This document shows, piece by piece, positions 8,479 to 16,225 of a stretch of 29,185 bases of DNA. Each line of letters starts with the position of its first letter. The stretch's first letter is position 1. The position numbers and the translations under genes are program-made. The notes under the pieces were generated by a model. That model searched no databases and was not told where the DNA came from. It was given only the letters and a program-made list of their open reading frames with translations. Origin of the DNA: CAWULT01 sp963923455 (GTDB taxonomy: Bacteria; Acidobacteriota; Vicinamibacteria; Vicinamibacterales; UBA2999); assembly GCA_963923455.1 (NCBI GenBank), contig CAWULT010000055.1:1-29185 (forward strand), in the 5' to 3' direction.

Positions 8479-9266
8479 CGATTTCCTTCCCTCGTCATCA
8501 TGTCCCCTCCCCCGGCGCCCTGCGGGCCGGGAGCCCTCAGGCCGACGCGAAACGCCGGGTCCCACTCGAACTCACCCACCACCTTGTCGATCGCCACCGT
8601 CCCGTCGGGTTCCGCGACGTTGTAGACACCTAGGCTGCCGCCGCGGAGCGCCAGACGCGCCGCATGCGCGGCCGCGTCCACGTGCACCGGGCCACCCGCG
8701 GGGGCCTCGGCCGCCCACGTCCCTGGGCCGTAGAGGCGTCCATAGCGCAGCACCACCCCGCGGAACGGTCCGCCCAGCACGAGCCGCTCGAGCGCCTGTA
8801 CCCCCTGGACGGTTCGCGCCATCGTCGGATCGGCGCCGTTCAGCGGCTGATCTTCGGTGTACGGCTTCGGCCCGGGCGCGTAGGCGAACGCAATGCTCTG
8901 CGCGACGACGGCTGCGACGCCCGCCGCCGCAGCCGCGTCGACCAGATGCCGCGTGCCGACCTCGCGCAGCCGCGCGTTCCGCTCGAGCGCGGCGGCGAGC
9001 GCGGCCGGATCGAGCCGCTTGGGCAGGTCGGTGAGCTGGTGGACCACGGCCGACGGGCGTGCGTCGAGCACGGCGGCACGCACGGCAGCCTCGTCGAAGA
9101 CGTCGAGGACGGCCGGCCGCACGCCCTGCGCCTCGAGGCGCCTGGCCCCCTCCGGCGTCCGCGTGGTGCCGACCACGCGCCACCCATCGGCGACGAGCAG
9201 GCCGCACAGCACGCGACCAATCGCGCCGGTGGCGCCCGCAACGAAGACCACCGGGGCCTCGGTCAT
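8475..9266 (-). CDS. NAD(P)-binding epimerase/dehydratase-like protein (extended SDR)
   Basis: The 263-residue protein has an N-terminal Rossmann glycine motif GATGAIG at residues 11-17, a conserved VLDVFDE acidic segment and a VVHQLTDLP strand. The typical YxxxK of extended SDRs is not clear: the place where it would be expected reads SIAFAYAPGPKPYTE, with a Ser and a Tyr but no well-placed Lys. It resembles the NAD-dependent epimerase group of small sugar- or quinone-modifying oxidoreductases. It is the first gene of the minus-strand trio and diverges from tctA. A TATAAC hexamer ends 6 nt before the ATG with no ribosome binding site between. Confidence 0.8.
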   Translation of the reverse strand: MTEAPVVFVAGATGAIGRVLCGLLVADGWRVVGTTRTPEGARRLEAQGVRPAVLDVFDEAAVRAAVLDARPSAVVHQLTDLPKRLDPAALAAALERNARLREVGTRHLVDAAAAAGVAAVVAQSIAFAYAPGPKPYTEDQPLNGADPTMARTVQGVQALERLVLGGPFRGVVLRYGRLYGPGTWAAEAPAGGPVHVDAAAHAARLALRGGSLGVYNVAEPDGTVAIDKVVGEFEWDPAFRVGLRAPGPQGAGGGDMMTREGNR

Positions 9267-9272
9267 CGCGCC

Positions 9273-9278
9273 GTTATA
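9273..9278 (-). promoter_or_regulatory. Candidate -10 element (TATAAC) for the epimerase operon
   Basis: On the minus strand TATAAC ends 6 nt before ATG 9266, without a Shine-Dalgarno, implying a leaderless or near-leaderless message. A plus-strand TACAAT at 9300-9305 lies 22 bp away, so the 9267-9408 gap is probably a divergent promoter region for this operon and tctA. Confidence 0.4.
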
Positions 9279-9299
9279 TCACCGCCAGACCCGCGCACG

Positions 9300-9305
9300 T
9301 ACAAT
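9300..9305 (+). promoter_or_regulatory. Candidate -10 element (TACAAT) upstream of tctA
   Basis: TACAAT lies about 104 nt upstream of the chosen tctA ATG at 9409. It overlaps an in-frame ATG at 9304 that would add 35 Arg/Pro-rich residues absent from the TctA family. The long leader would differ from the leaderless pattern seen elsewhere in the window. Confidence 0.3.
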
Positions 9306-9408
9306 GCCCCTCCGGCATGCGATCCCGCCTCGTCAACCCGCTCGCACCGTCGTCGGCCGCCGTCGAGCCCCCTCGGCCGCGGCACGGCGCCTCCAGCCGC
9401 CCAGGGCC

Positions 9409-10914
9409 ATGGACACGCTGACGGCCCTCACAGGCGGTTTCGCGAACGCGCTGACGCCCGCGCACCTGGGCTGGGCGCTCGCCGGCACGGCGCTCGGCAC
9501 GGCCGTCGGCGTGCTCCCCGGCATCGGACCGGCGCTCACGGTGGCGGTGCTGCTGCCCGTCACGTTCAACCTCGATCCGACCAGCGCGTTCATCATGTTC
9601 GGCGGCATCTACTACGGCGCGATGTACGGCGGGTCGACCACGAGCATCCTGCTGAACACACCCGGCGAAACGGCCTCCATCGCGACGGCGATGGACGGCT
9701 ACCAGATGGCGAGGCAGGGCCGCGGCGCCGCCGCGTTGACGACGGCGGCGGTCGGCTCCTTCGTCGCCGGCACGCTGGCCACGCTCGCGCTGACCTTCTT
9801 CGCGCCGCCGCTCGCGGCGCTGGGGCTGCGCTTCGGCCCCGCCGAGTACTTCGCGCTCGCCGTGCTCGCCTTCACGACCGTGTCCGCCCTGCTCGGCGGC
9901 TCGGTCGTCCGCGGACTGTTCAGCCTGTTCCTCGGGCTGGCACTCGGGCTCGTCGGCATCGACCAGCTCACCGGGGCGGCGCGCTTCTCGTTCGGCATTC
10001 CGCAGCTGCTCGACGGCATCGACGTGCTGATCCTGGTGATCGGGCTGTTCGCCGTGGGGGAAACGCTCTACCAGGCGTGGGCCCACGGGCGCGAGGAGCC
10101 CGAGGCCGTCACGCTGCACGACTTCACCGGCATGACGCGCGAGGAGTGGCGGCGCTCCTGGAAGCCGTGGCTGCGCGGCACGGCGATCGGGTTTCCACTG
10201 GGGGTGCTGCCGTGCGGAGGCTCGGTCATCCCGACGTTCCTGTCCTACACCGTCGAGAAGCGGCTCAGCGACACGCCGGACCAGTTCGGCAAAGGCGCGA
10301 TCGAGGGCGTCGCGGGCCCCGAGGCCGCCAACAACGCGGCCGCCGCCGGAGTGCTCGTGCCGCTGCTGACGCTGGGCCTGCCCTCGTCGGCCACGGCCGC
10401 CGTGCTGCTCGCGGCGTTCGAGCAGTACGGCCTGCAACCGGGGCCACTGCTGTTCTCGTCGAGGCCGGACCTGGTCTGGACGCTCATCGCCAGCCTCTAC
10501 ATCGGCAACGTGATGCTGCTCGTGCTGAACCTGCCGCTCGCCGGCCTCTGGGCCCGGGTGATGCTGATTCCGCGCTCGCTCCTCTTCGGCGGCATCCTCG
10601 TCCTGGCCTCGATCGGGGCGTACAGCCTGAACCGGTCGCTGCTCGACCTCGGCCTGCTCTACGGCGTGGGCGTCGTCGGCTGCGTGATGCGGGTGCACGA
10701 CATCCCACTCGTGCCCGCCGTGCTGGGACTCGTGCTCGGCCCGCTCTCGGAGCAGCAGTTCCGGCGGGCCCTCGCGATCAGCGAAGGACACCTGTCGGTG
10801 TTCGTCACGCGGCCGATCTGCGCGGCGCTGCTGGCGCTGGCCGCCCTGACGCTGGCGGCACCGGCGCTGCTCGCGCGGTGGACGGCGGTTCGCCTGGAGG
10901 CCCCGGAGGCATGA
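9409..10914 (+). CDS. tctA: TctA, large membrane subunit of a tripartite tricarboxylate transporter
   Basis: The 501-residue polytopic membrane protein shows the TctA signature: LPGIGPALTVAVLLP near the N-terminus, then GGIYYGAMYGGSTTSILLNTPGE and a second glycine-rich repeat (GVLPCGGSVIPTFLSYTVEK). About 11-12 hydrophobic helices follow. TctA carries tricarboxylates across the inner membrane, driven by an ion gradient and fed by TctC. MDTLTALTGGF is the usual family start, so ATG 9409 was chosen over the in-frame ATG 9304. Its stop overlaps tcuA (ATGA), linking transport to tricarballylate oxidation. TctC and TctB lie upstream across an inverted cassette. Confidence 0.93.
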   Translation: MDTLTALTGGFANALTPAHLGWALAGTALGTAVGVLPGIGPALTVAVLLPVTFNLDPTSAFIMFGGIYYGAMYGGSTTSILLNTPGETASIATAMDGYQMARQGRGAAALTTAAVGSFVAGTLATLALTFFAPPLAALGLRFGPAEYFALAVLAFTTVSALLGGSVVRGLFSLFLGLALGLVGIDQLTGAARFSFGIPQLLDGIDVLILVIGLFAVGETLYQAWAHGREEPEAVTLHDFTGMTREEWRRSWKPWLRGTAIGFPLGVLPCGGSVIPTFLSYTVEKRLSDTPDQFGKGAIEGVAGPEAANNAAAAGVLVPLLTLGLPSSATAAVLLAAFEQYGLQPGPLLFSSRPDLVWTLIASLYIGNVMLLVLNLPLAGLWARVMLIPRSLLFGGILVLASIGAYSLNRSLLDLGLLYGVGVVGCVMRVHDIPLVPAVLGLVLGPLSEQQFRRALAISEGHLSVFVTRPICAALLALAALTLAAPALLARWTAVRLEAPEA

Positions 10915-12308
10915 CGCCATCGCTCGGGCACTTCGACGTCGCGGTGCTGGGCGGCGGCAACGCCGCGCTGTGCGCAGCGCTCACCGCGGCCCGCGCCGGC
11001 CGGCGCGTCGTCGTCCTGGAGCGCGCACCGCGCCACTCGCGCGGCGGCAACAGCCGCCATACGCGCAACCTCCGCTGCGCCCACGACGCCCCCACCGCGG
11101 TGCTGACGGAGTCGTACTCGGAGGACGAGTTCCACGCCGACCTCCTGCGGATCAACGGCGGCGAGACCGACGACGCGCTCGCCCGGCTCGCCATCCGCCA
11201 GTCGGCGGGCTGCGGCGCGTGGATGAGCGGCTGGGGTGTCCGGTTCCAGTCGTCGCTGCGCGGCACGCTGCACCTGTCGCGCACCAACGCATTCTTCCTG
11301 GGCGGCGGCAAGGCGCTGCTGAACACCTACTACGGGGCCGCGGCCAGGCTCGGCGTCACCGTGCTGTACGACGCCGAGGTCGTCGCGCTCGACCTCGACG
11401 GGACCCGCTTTCGGGGGGCGTCGGTCCGGATGGGCGACGCGTCGCACACCGTCACCGCGGACGCCGTGGTGCTCGCCTCTGGCGGGTTCGAAGCCAATGT
11501 CGACTGGCTGCGCGAGGCGTGGGGCCCGGCGGCCGACAACTTCCTGATCCGCGGGACCCCGTACAACACGGGCGGCCCGCTGCGGCTGATGCTCGACGCC
11601 GGTGCGCAGGCGATTGGCGATCCGCGGGCGTGCCACGCCGTGGCCATCGACGCCCGCGCGCCGAAATTCGACGGGGGCATCGTCACGCGGCTCGACTGCC
11701 TGCCGCTCGGCATCGTCGTCAACGCGAAGGGCGAACGGTTCTACGACGAGGGCGAGGACTTTTGGCCGAAGCGCTACGCGATCTGGGGCGGCCTGGTGGC
11801 TCGCCAGCCGGACCAGCTCGCCCACGCCATCATCGACGCCAAGCTCGTGGGCACCTTCATGCCGTCGGTCTTCCCGCCGGTCGTCGCCGGCTCGATCCAG
11901 GAGCTGGCCGGGCGCATCGGAGTACCCGCCGATGCGCTCGAGGCGACCGTCCGCCGGTTCAACGAGGCGGTCCGTCCGGGCACGCTGAACCACGCGGTGC
12001 TCGACGACTGCCGTACCGAGGGGCTCGCCGTCGACAAGACCCACTGGGCCCAGCGGATCGACACCCCGCCGTTCTGGAGCTATCCGCTGAGGCCCGGTAT
12101 CACGTTCACCTACCTCGGGCTGCAGGTGAACGAGCGGGCGCAGGTGCGGATGGCCGACGGCCGGCCGGCCGCCAACGTCTACGCGGCCGGCGAGATCATG
12201 GCCGGCAACATCCTGCGACGGGGCTATCTCGCCGGCTTCGGCATGACGATCGGCACGGTGTTCGGGCGGATCGCCGGTGAGGAGGCGGCGCGGCATGCGG
12301 CTGGCTGA
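10911..12308 (+). CDS. tcuA: TcuA, FAD-dependent tricarballylate dehydrogenase
   Basis: The 465-residue flavoprotein has an N-terminal dinucleotide motif (VLGGGNAALCAALTAARAG), then the TcuA-characteristic GGNSRHTRNLR segment and a C-terminal FAD/active-site region ending YAAGEIMAGNILRRGYLAGFGM. TcuA oxidises tricarballylate to cis-aconitate and passes electrons to TcuB. It overlaps tctA by 4 bp and tcuB by 14 bp, so the three form one transcript. The family also contains fumarate-reductase-like enzymes, so the exact substrate is inferred from the TctA and TcuB neighbours. The length matches the Salmonella enzyme closely. Confidence 0.9.
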   Translation: MTPSLGHFDVAVLGGGNAALCAALTAARAGRRVVVLERAPRHSRGGNSRHTRNLRCAHDAPTAVLTESYSEDEFHADLLRINGGETDDALARLAIRQSAGCGAWMSGWGVRFQSSLRGTLHLSRTNAFFLGGGKALLNTYYGAAARLGVTVLYDAEVVALDLDGTRFRGASVRMGDASHTVTADAVVLASGGFEANVDWLREAWGPAADNFLIRGTPYNTGGPLRLMLDAGAQAIGDPRACHAVAIDARAPKFDGGIVTRLDCLPLGIVVNAKGERFYDEGEDFWPKRYAIWGGLVARQPDQLAHAIIDAKLVGTFMPSVFPPVVAGSIQELAGRIGVPADALEATVRRFNEAVRPGTLNHAVLDDCRTEGLAVDKTHWAQRIDTPPFWSYPLRPGITFTYLGLQVNERAQVRMADGRPAANVYAAGEIMAGNILRRGYLAGFGMTIGTVFGRIAGEEAARHAAG

Positions 12309-13392
12309 GCTCACGCCGCGAGGCGCCCACGTGATGACGGTCTGCAACGCCTGCCGCTACTGCGAGCAGTACTGCCCCGTCTTTCCGGCGATGGAGCGGC
12401 GCCTGACGTTCGGGTCCACCGACCTCGCCTACCTGGCCAACCTCTGTCACAACTGCGGCGAGTGCCTCTACGCGTGCCAGTACGCGCCGCCGCACGAGTT
12501 CGGCATCGACGTGCCGCGCACGATGGCCGAGGTCCGGCTCGCCTCGTACGAGGACTACGCGTGGCCGCGCGCCTGCGCGTCGCTGTTCCGGCGACACGGC
12601 GTGGGCACGGCAATCGGGCTGTCGGCGGCGATGTCGGCGCTGCTCGCCGCGGGGGCCTGGGTGGCGGGCGGGGGTGTTCCGCTGGCCGGGGATCAACGTG
12701 GCGACTTCTACGCCGTGCTGCCGCACGCGGTGCTCGTCAGCGTGTTCGGCGCCGCGTTCCTGTTCGCGACGGCCGCGGTGGCGGTCGGCGTGGCGCGATT
12801 CTGGCGGGACGTCTCCAGGGGCGAGACCACGCCGATGCCCGCGGTCCGGGCCGCGATGCGCGACGTGCTCACGCTGCGGCACCTGCACCGCGACGGGGTC
12901 GACTGCGTCTCGGCCGAGGAGGCGCGCGCGCCGTGGCGCCGGTGGTGGCACCACGCGACGTTCTACGGCCTGCTGCTCTGCTTCGCGTCGACCACGGTGG
13001 CGGCCGCCTACCACCTGCTGTTCGGGTGGGAGGCACCCTATGCCTACACGAGCCTGCCGGTGGTGCTCGGCACCGCCGGAGGCATCGGCCTGCTGGCCGG
13101 CACCGTCGGCCTGCTGGCGCTGCGGGCGCGCCGCGACCCCGCGCTGGACGACCCGGCACAGGACGGGCTCGGTGCGTCCTTCCTCGTGCTGCTGCTGGCG
13201 ACCACCGCCACCGGACTGGTCCTGCTCGCGCTGCGCCACACGCCCGCGATGCCGGCGCTGCTCGTCGTGCACCTCGGCGTGGTGCTGGCGCTGTTCGTGA
13301 CGCTGCCCTACGGCAAGTTCGTGCACGGCATCTACCGGACGGCCGCCCTCGTCAGGAGCGCCGTCGAGTCGGCGCGCGACGCGCGACGCTGA
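12295..13392 (+). CDS. tcuB: TcuB, membrane Fe-S/heme electron-transfer partner of TcuA
   Basis: The 365-residue protein has two ferredoxin-type cysteine clusters near the N-terminus (CNACRYCEQYCPVF and CHNCGECLYACQYAPPHEF), followed by about six membrane helices with several His residues suited to heme. TcuB reoxidises the FADH2 of TcuA and delivers electrons to the quinone pool. I chose the ATG at 12295, which gives the normal MRLAELTPRGAHVMTVCNAC start with a GAGGAGG-like site upstream; a GTG at 12277 would add six residues. An 8-bp hairpin directly follows the stop. Confidence 0.9.
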   Translation: MRLAELTPRGAHVMTVCNACRYCEQYCPVFPAMERRLTFGSTDLAYLANLCHNCGECLYACQYAPPHEFGIDVPRTMAEVRLASYEDYAWPRACASLFRRHGVGTAIGLSAAMSALLAAGAWVAGGGVPLAGDQRGDFYAVLPHAVLVSVFGAAFLFATAAVAVGVARFWRDVSRGETTPMPAVRAAMRDVLTLRHLHRDGVDCVSAEEARAPWRRWWHHATFYGLLLCFASTTVAAAYHLLFGWEAPYAYTSLPVVLGTAGGIGLLAGTVGLLALRARRDPALDDPAQDGLGASFLVLLLATTATGLVLLALRHTPAMPALLVVHLGVVLALFVTLPYGKFVHGIYRTAALVRSAVESARDARR

Positions 13393-13665
13393 CGGCCCGC
13401 GGGTCGGCGCGGGCCTCGCGAAGTCGTGCGGTAAGATTTTCCTTGTCCAGTTCGCCCAGCACGTGGCCAGCCGTGACGGGTCGATCGGGCGGGAGGCGCC
13501 GCTGATCGTGGACACGCCCCAGGCACCGGCCAGCACCAGGGCGCCCGCGGCGAACGACCCGGTTCCGCGAGGTAGGTTCATAGGTGACCTCTGGCGCGAC
13601 CGTCATCGCGGTCGACATGTGCCATTGACGAGGAACGCTCCAGGAAGCTTGCCTGCCCCCGCCCC
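13393..13665. other. Intergenic region between tcuB and the FHA gene, with an unclear minus-strand ORF
   Basis: After the hairpin at 13394-13415 I see no confident gene. Two overlapping minus-strand frames are open. One, from ATG 13581, begins with a plausible ribosome binding site (AGAGG) and a signal-peptide-like stretch (SFAAGALVLAGAWGVSTI) but then runs antisense through tcuB. The other, from 13618, ends with a helical stretch (LDKENLTARLREARADPRA) and stops at 13352 inside tcuB. A frameshifted small secreted protein would explain both, but this is weak. Confidence 0.3.
13394..13415 (+). terminator. Possible hairpin terminator after tcuB
   Basis: GGCCCGCG at 13394-13401 pairs perfectly with CGCGGGCC at 13408-13415 around a 6-nt loop, starting 2 nt after the tcuB stop. 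No T-run follows directly; the nearest is TTTT at 13437. It may therefore pause or protect RNA ends rather than terminate alone. Confidence 0.35.
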
Positions 13666-13965
13666 ATGTGGATACTGAGAACCGTCAGCGAGGACGTGCC
13701 CGAGCGAACCTTCCGGATCCTCCCGGGCGGCGTCCGGACCATCGGCCGGGCGACGGCCGCGGACTTCATCGTCGACGAGGCCCTGGTGTCGCGGGTGCAC
13801 TGCCGCCTGACGGTGCTGCCGGACGGCGACCTGGAACTGGCCGACCTCGAGAGCACCAACGGAACGTTCGTCAACGGCGAGCGGATCGAGCGGGTGCGCC
13901 TCGACCCGGGCGACCGCGTCCAGGTGGGACGCGTCGAGATGGTGGCGCTCAGGGACGCCGACTGA
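13666..13965 (+). CDS. Stand-alone FHA-domain protein
   Basis: The 99-residue product is essentially one forkhead-associated domain. It carries the conserved GR in VRTIGRATAADF, the SRVH motif (SxxH) and the NGTFVNG motif. FHA domains bind phosphothreonine peptides and normally read out Ser/Thr kinase activity. There is no signal peptide, membrane segment or second domain. A pseudokinase is encoded about 1.1 kb away (15038-15949), which may or may not be connected. The gene is convergent with the hydrolase at 13985 across a 19-bp gap. Confidence 0.88.
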   Translation: MWILRTVSEDVPERTFRILPGGVRTIGRATAADFIVDEALVSRVHCRLTVLPDGDLELADLESTNGTFVNGERIERVRLDPGDRVQVGRVEMVALRDAD

Positions 13966-13984
13966 CGGGGGCGCCTGATGGGTG

Positions 13985-14641
13985 CTACTGGGGCGAGGCG
14001 AGGTACTCGAGGACGAACGGATTACCGGTGCGCTCCCTCAGGATCGTGGTGTCGGGACCGTGCCCCGGGTGGACGATCTTGTCGTCGCCCAGCGCGAACA
14101 GCGTCCCGGTGATCGCCCGCATCAGCACGTCGTAGTCACCGCCGGGCAGGTCGGTCCGCCCGATGGATCCCGCAAACAACGTGTCCCCGACGAAGAGGTC
14201 CCGCCCGTCTTCGCCCTGACGCCCCACCTGCAGGCAGACACCACCGGGGCAGTGCCCTGGCGTGTGGTGGACCCGCACCTCGTAGTCACCGAACCGGATG
14301 GGCGACCCGTCGTAGAAGACGTCGGGCGGCGGGGGCTGCCGCACCGTGAAGCCGAACATCGCCCCGTGCTCCACGGCCTGCTCGTAGAGGAACAGGTCGT
14401 CTCGATGCAGGTACACCGGGGCGGCGAACGCGTCCCTGGCCGCGGCGACGCCGCTCACGTGGTCCACGTGCGCGTGCGTCAGCAGCACGGACCGGACGTC
14501 CACCGCGAGCGCCTCGACGGCCGCGATCAACTCGTCGACCTCGTCACCCGGATCGATCAGCACGGCCTCGCGCGAGCGCTCGCACCCCAGCACGAAGCCG
14601 TTCTTGTAGAACGGGGCCACGGCTCGAACTTCGAACAGCAT
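13985..14641 (-). CDS. Glyoxalase-II-like metallo-beta-lactamase-fold hydrolase
   Basis: The 218-residue cytoplasmic protein has the complete GloB-type metal set: THAHVDH, TPGHCPGG, GDTLFAG with the Asp bridging ligand, and HPGHGPDT. SIGRTDLPGGD is typical of the hydroxyacylglutathione hydrolase-like and persulfide-dioxygenase-like branch found widely in bacteria. The likely reaction is hydrolysis of a thioester or processing of a low-molecular-weight thiol conjugate; the natural substrate is not determined by sequence. I place the start at ATG 14641; an ATG at 14665 would overlap the divergent receiver gene start. Confidence 0.88.
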   Translation of the reverse strand: MLFEVRAVAPFYKNGFVLGCERSREAVLIDPGDEVDELIAAVEALAVDVRSVLLTHAHVDHVSGVAAARDAFAAPVYLHRDDLFLYEQAVEHGAMFGFTVRQPPPPDVFYDGSPIRFGDYEVRVHHTPGHCPGGVCLQVGRQGEDGRDLFVGDTLFAGSIGRTDLPGGDYDVLMRAITGTLFALGDDKIVHPGHGPDTTILRERTGNPFVLEYLASPQ

Positions 14642-14663
14642 TGTGCCAGTATGACCGAACACC

Positions 14664-15017
14664 ATGATCGTCTGCGTCGTCGATGAAATGATCTTCTCGG
14701 TGAAGATCCTGACCGCGGCCAGGGCTCTGGGGGTCGACATCCACTTCGAGCGCAGGCCCGAGGCCGTGCTCGACACGGTGCGGGCCCTGCACCCCCATCT
14801 GGTCATCCTGGACCTGAACAGCCGGAAGATGCAGCCGATGGCCGCGATCGCGGCCATCAAGGCCGACCCGTCGCTGGCGGACGTGAAGACGCTCGGCTAC
14901 GTCTCGCACGTCGACGCCGACGCGGTCGCCGCGGCCCGGGCGGCGGGTGTCGACCAGGTGATGGCGCGCTCGGCGTTCTCGGATCGGCTGGGAGACGTGC
15001 TGACGCGGCGCGACTGA
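14664..15017 (+). CDS. Divergent stand-alone receiver-like protein
   Basis: The 117-residue protein has the (beta-alpha)5 pattern of a response-regulator receiver and no output domain. It starts VVDEMIFSVKILTAARALG, with the acidic pair as D7-E8. The phospho-acceptor Asp is in place (D50 in LVILDLNS). The conserved Lys near the end is absent: the equivalent region reads VDQVMARSAF. The Thr/Ser site may be the Ser in YVSH. It could be a phospho-shuttle or a regulator with altered chemistry. No histidine kinase is in the window. Its start lies 22 bp from the divergent hydrolase start. Confidence 0.7.
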   Translation: MIVCVVDEMIFSVKILTAARALGVDIHFERRPEAVLDTVRALHPHLVILDLNSRKMQPMAAIAAIKADPSLADVKTLGYVSHVDADAVAAARAAGVDQVMARSAFSDRLGDVLTRRD

Positions 15018-15037
15018 TGCAGCGGGCCCGGCGCCCC

Positions 15038-15949
15038 TCAGGGCCGCAGCAGCAACCAGGCAATCAGCACGACGACGAGGACGACGACCGCCGGCACGAG
15101 GAGCCGCTGCGGCCCGGCCACCGCCGGGCCCTCGTCGCGCTCGTCGGGCGCACCGCCGACTGCGTCGATCTCGCCCAGCACGGCGCGAAGCTCGGCGGCG
15201 AGGATCACGGCGGCCTGTGGACGCGAGTCCGGGTGGGGCGACACCGCCCTCAGCACCAGTGCGTCGAGCGCCTTCACCACGTGAGGGTTCGCGGCGCTCG
15301 GCGCCGCCGCGCCGCGAGGATTCGGCCGGCGCCCGGTCAGCATCTCGTAGAGGATGGCGCCCACCGAATAGACGTCCGACCGGTCGTCGGGGCGCTCGCC
15401 GCGTGACTCCTCGGGCGAGTCGTAGTCGTGCAGGCGGTACCCCCCGTCGGCCGACTGGTAGCCGTTCTGCGCGGCGAGGTCGAAGGCCGGGATCTTCGCG
15501 GCGCCCTTCGGCGTCACGGTGATCGATTCCGGGCTCAGGCCGCCGTGCACGAAGCCCTGCGCGTGCGCGCCGGCCACGGCATCGGCGATCTGCACCGCCA
15601 GCTCGACGGCCCGCCGCACGTTCAGCGGACGCCCGGACATCTCGGCGCGCAGCGCCTGGCCCTTCGAGTACTCGAACGCGAAGTACAGCCGCCCGTCGTG
15701 CTCCCCCGACGCGAACAGCGTGACGATGTTCGGGTGCGACAGCGCGCTGAGCGCCGCCACCCGGGCCATCAGTTCCTCCCGCTCGGCGCGTGAGGGAGCG
15801 AAATCGGCGGGCAGCAGCCGAATCGCGACCGTGCGCCCGGCTCGCGTGTCTCTGGCGCGATACAGGTCGCCGGGGCCAGACGGCTCGAGCCGCTCGAGCA
15901 GGTTGAAGTGCCCGATCACGCCGATCGGCGACGGCCCGGCGGCGTTCAC
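15038..15949 (-). CDS. Membrane-anchored Ser/Thr kinase-like protein, predicted pseudokinase
   Basis: The 303-residue protein has a Pkn2/STPK fold with a C-terminal membrane helix (LLVPAVVVLVVVLIAWLLL). The fold is clear (HPNIVTLFASGEHDGRLYFAFEY, SDVYSVGAILYEMLTGRRP), yet every catalytic motif is changed. The VAIK Lys is Arg (R44), HRDLKPEN is HGGLSPES (residues 135-142), the DFG site reads AFD (155-157), and the glycine loop is EPSGPGD. It should bind nucleotide poorly, if at all, and not transfer phosphate. It starts at GTG 15949, overlapping the stop of a 92-residue helical protein, and the SDR gene lies one nucleotide further upstream. It may act as a scaffold. Confidence 0.88.
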   Translation of the reverse strand: MNAAGPSPIGVIGHFNLLERLEPSGPGDLYRARDTRAGRTVAIRLLPADFAPSRAEREELMARVAALSALSHPNIVTLFASGEHDGRLYFAFEYSKGQALRAEMSGRPLNVRRAVELAVQIADAVAGAHAQGFVHGGLSPESITVTPKGAAKIPAFDLAAQNGYQSADGGYRLHDYDSPEESRGERPDDRSDVYSVGAILYEMLTGRRPNPRGAAAPSAANPHVVKALDALVLRAVSPHPDSRPQAAVILAAELRAVLGEIDAVGGAPDERDEGPAVAGPQRLLVPAVVVLVVVLIAWLLLRP

Positions 15950-16224
15950 GAGCGCTCGCCCTCGATCACGCTCTGCACGAGCGCCTTGGCGTCACCGATC
16001 TGCTCGATCACGAGCGCGATGTCCATCGTGGGGCGCCCGGGCGTCCGCGCGCTCTGACAGTAGACCCCGTGCTGACCCACCATCGCGAGCGCGTCGGTCA
16101 GCAGGTCCATCGCCACCGCGAGACGCCCGCGCGCCTGGCCCATCATCGTTTCGTGCACCTCGAGCTGGTCGTGGTGCTTCTGGAACACACTCCGCTTCGG
16201 CTCCGTCACCCTCGCCTCCGCCAC
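15946..16224 (-). CDS. Small helical protein of unknown function, operon partner of the pseudokinase
   Basis: The 92-residue protein begins at GTG 16224, one nucleotide after the SDR stop, and ends overlapping the pseudokinase start (GTGA). It is predicted helical and charged at the N-terminus (PKRSVFQKHHDQLEVHETMMGQARGR), with a possible second helix at residues 66-90. It contains one Cys. I see no signal peptide, membrane segment or known motif. Tight coupling on both sides suggests it works with the pseudokinase, perhaps as a binding partner, but this is inference. Confidence 0.7.
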   Translation of the reverse strand: MAEARVTEPKRSVFQKHHDQLEVHETMMGQARGRLAVAMDLLTDALAMVGQHGVYCQSARTPGRPTMDIALVIEQIGDAKALVQSVIEGERS

Positions 16225-16225
16225 G

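Noticed and set aside
9304..9408. In-frame upstream start of tctA at 9304
   Set aside because: It adds 35 Arg/Pro-rich residues not found in TctA, and its ATG overlaps the likely -10 box.
8664..12308. Plus-strand open frame of 1214 codons
   Set aside because: Only its last 465 codons (tcuA, from 10911) are real. The rest is Arg/Pro-rich and runs antisense to the epimerase and out of frame through tctA.
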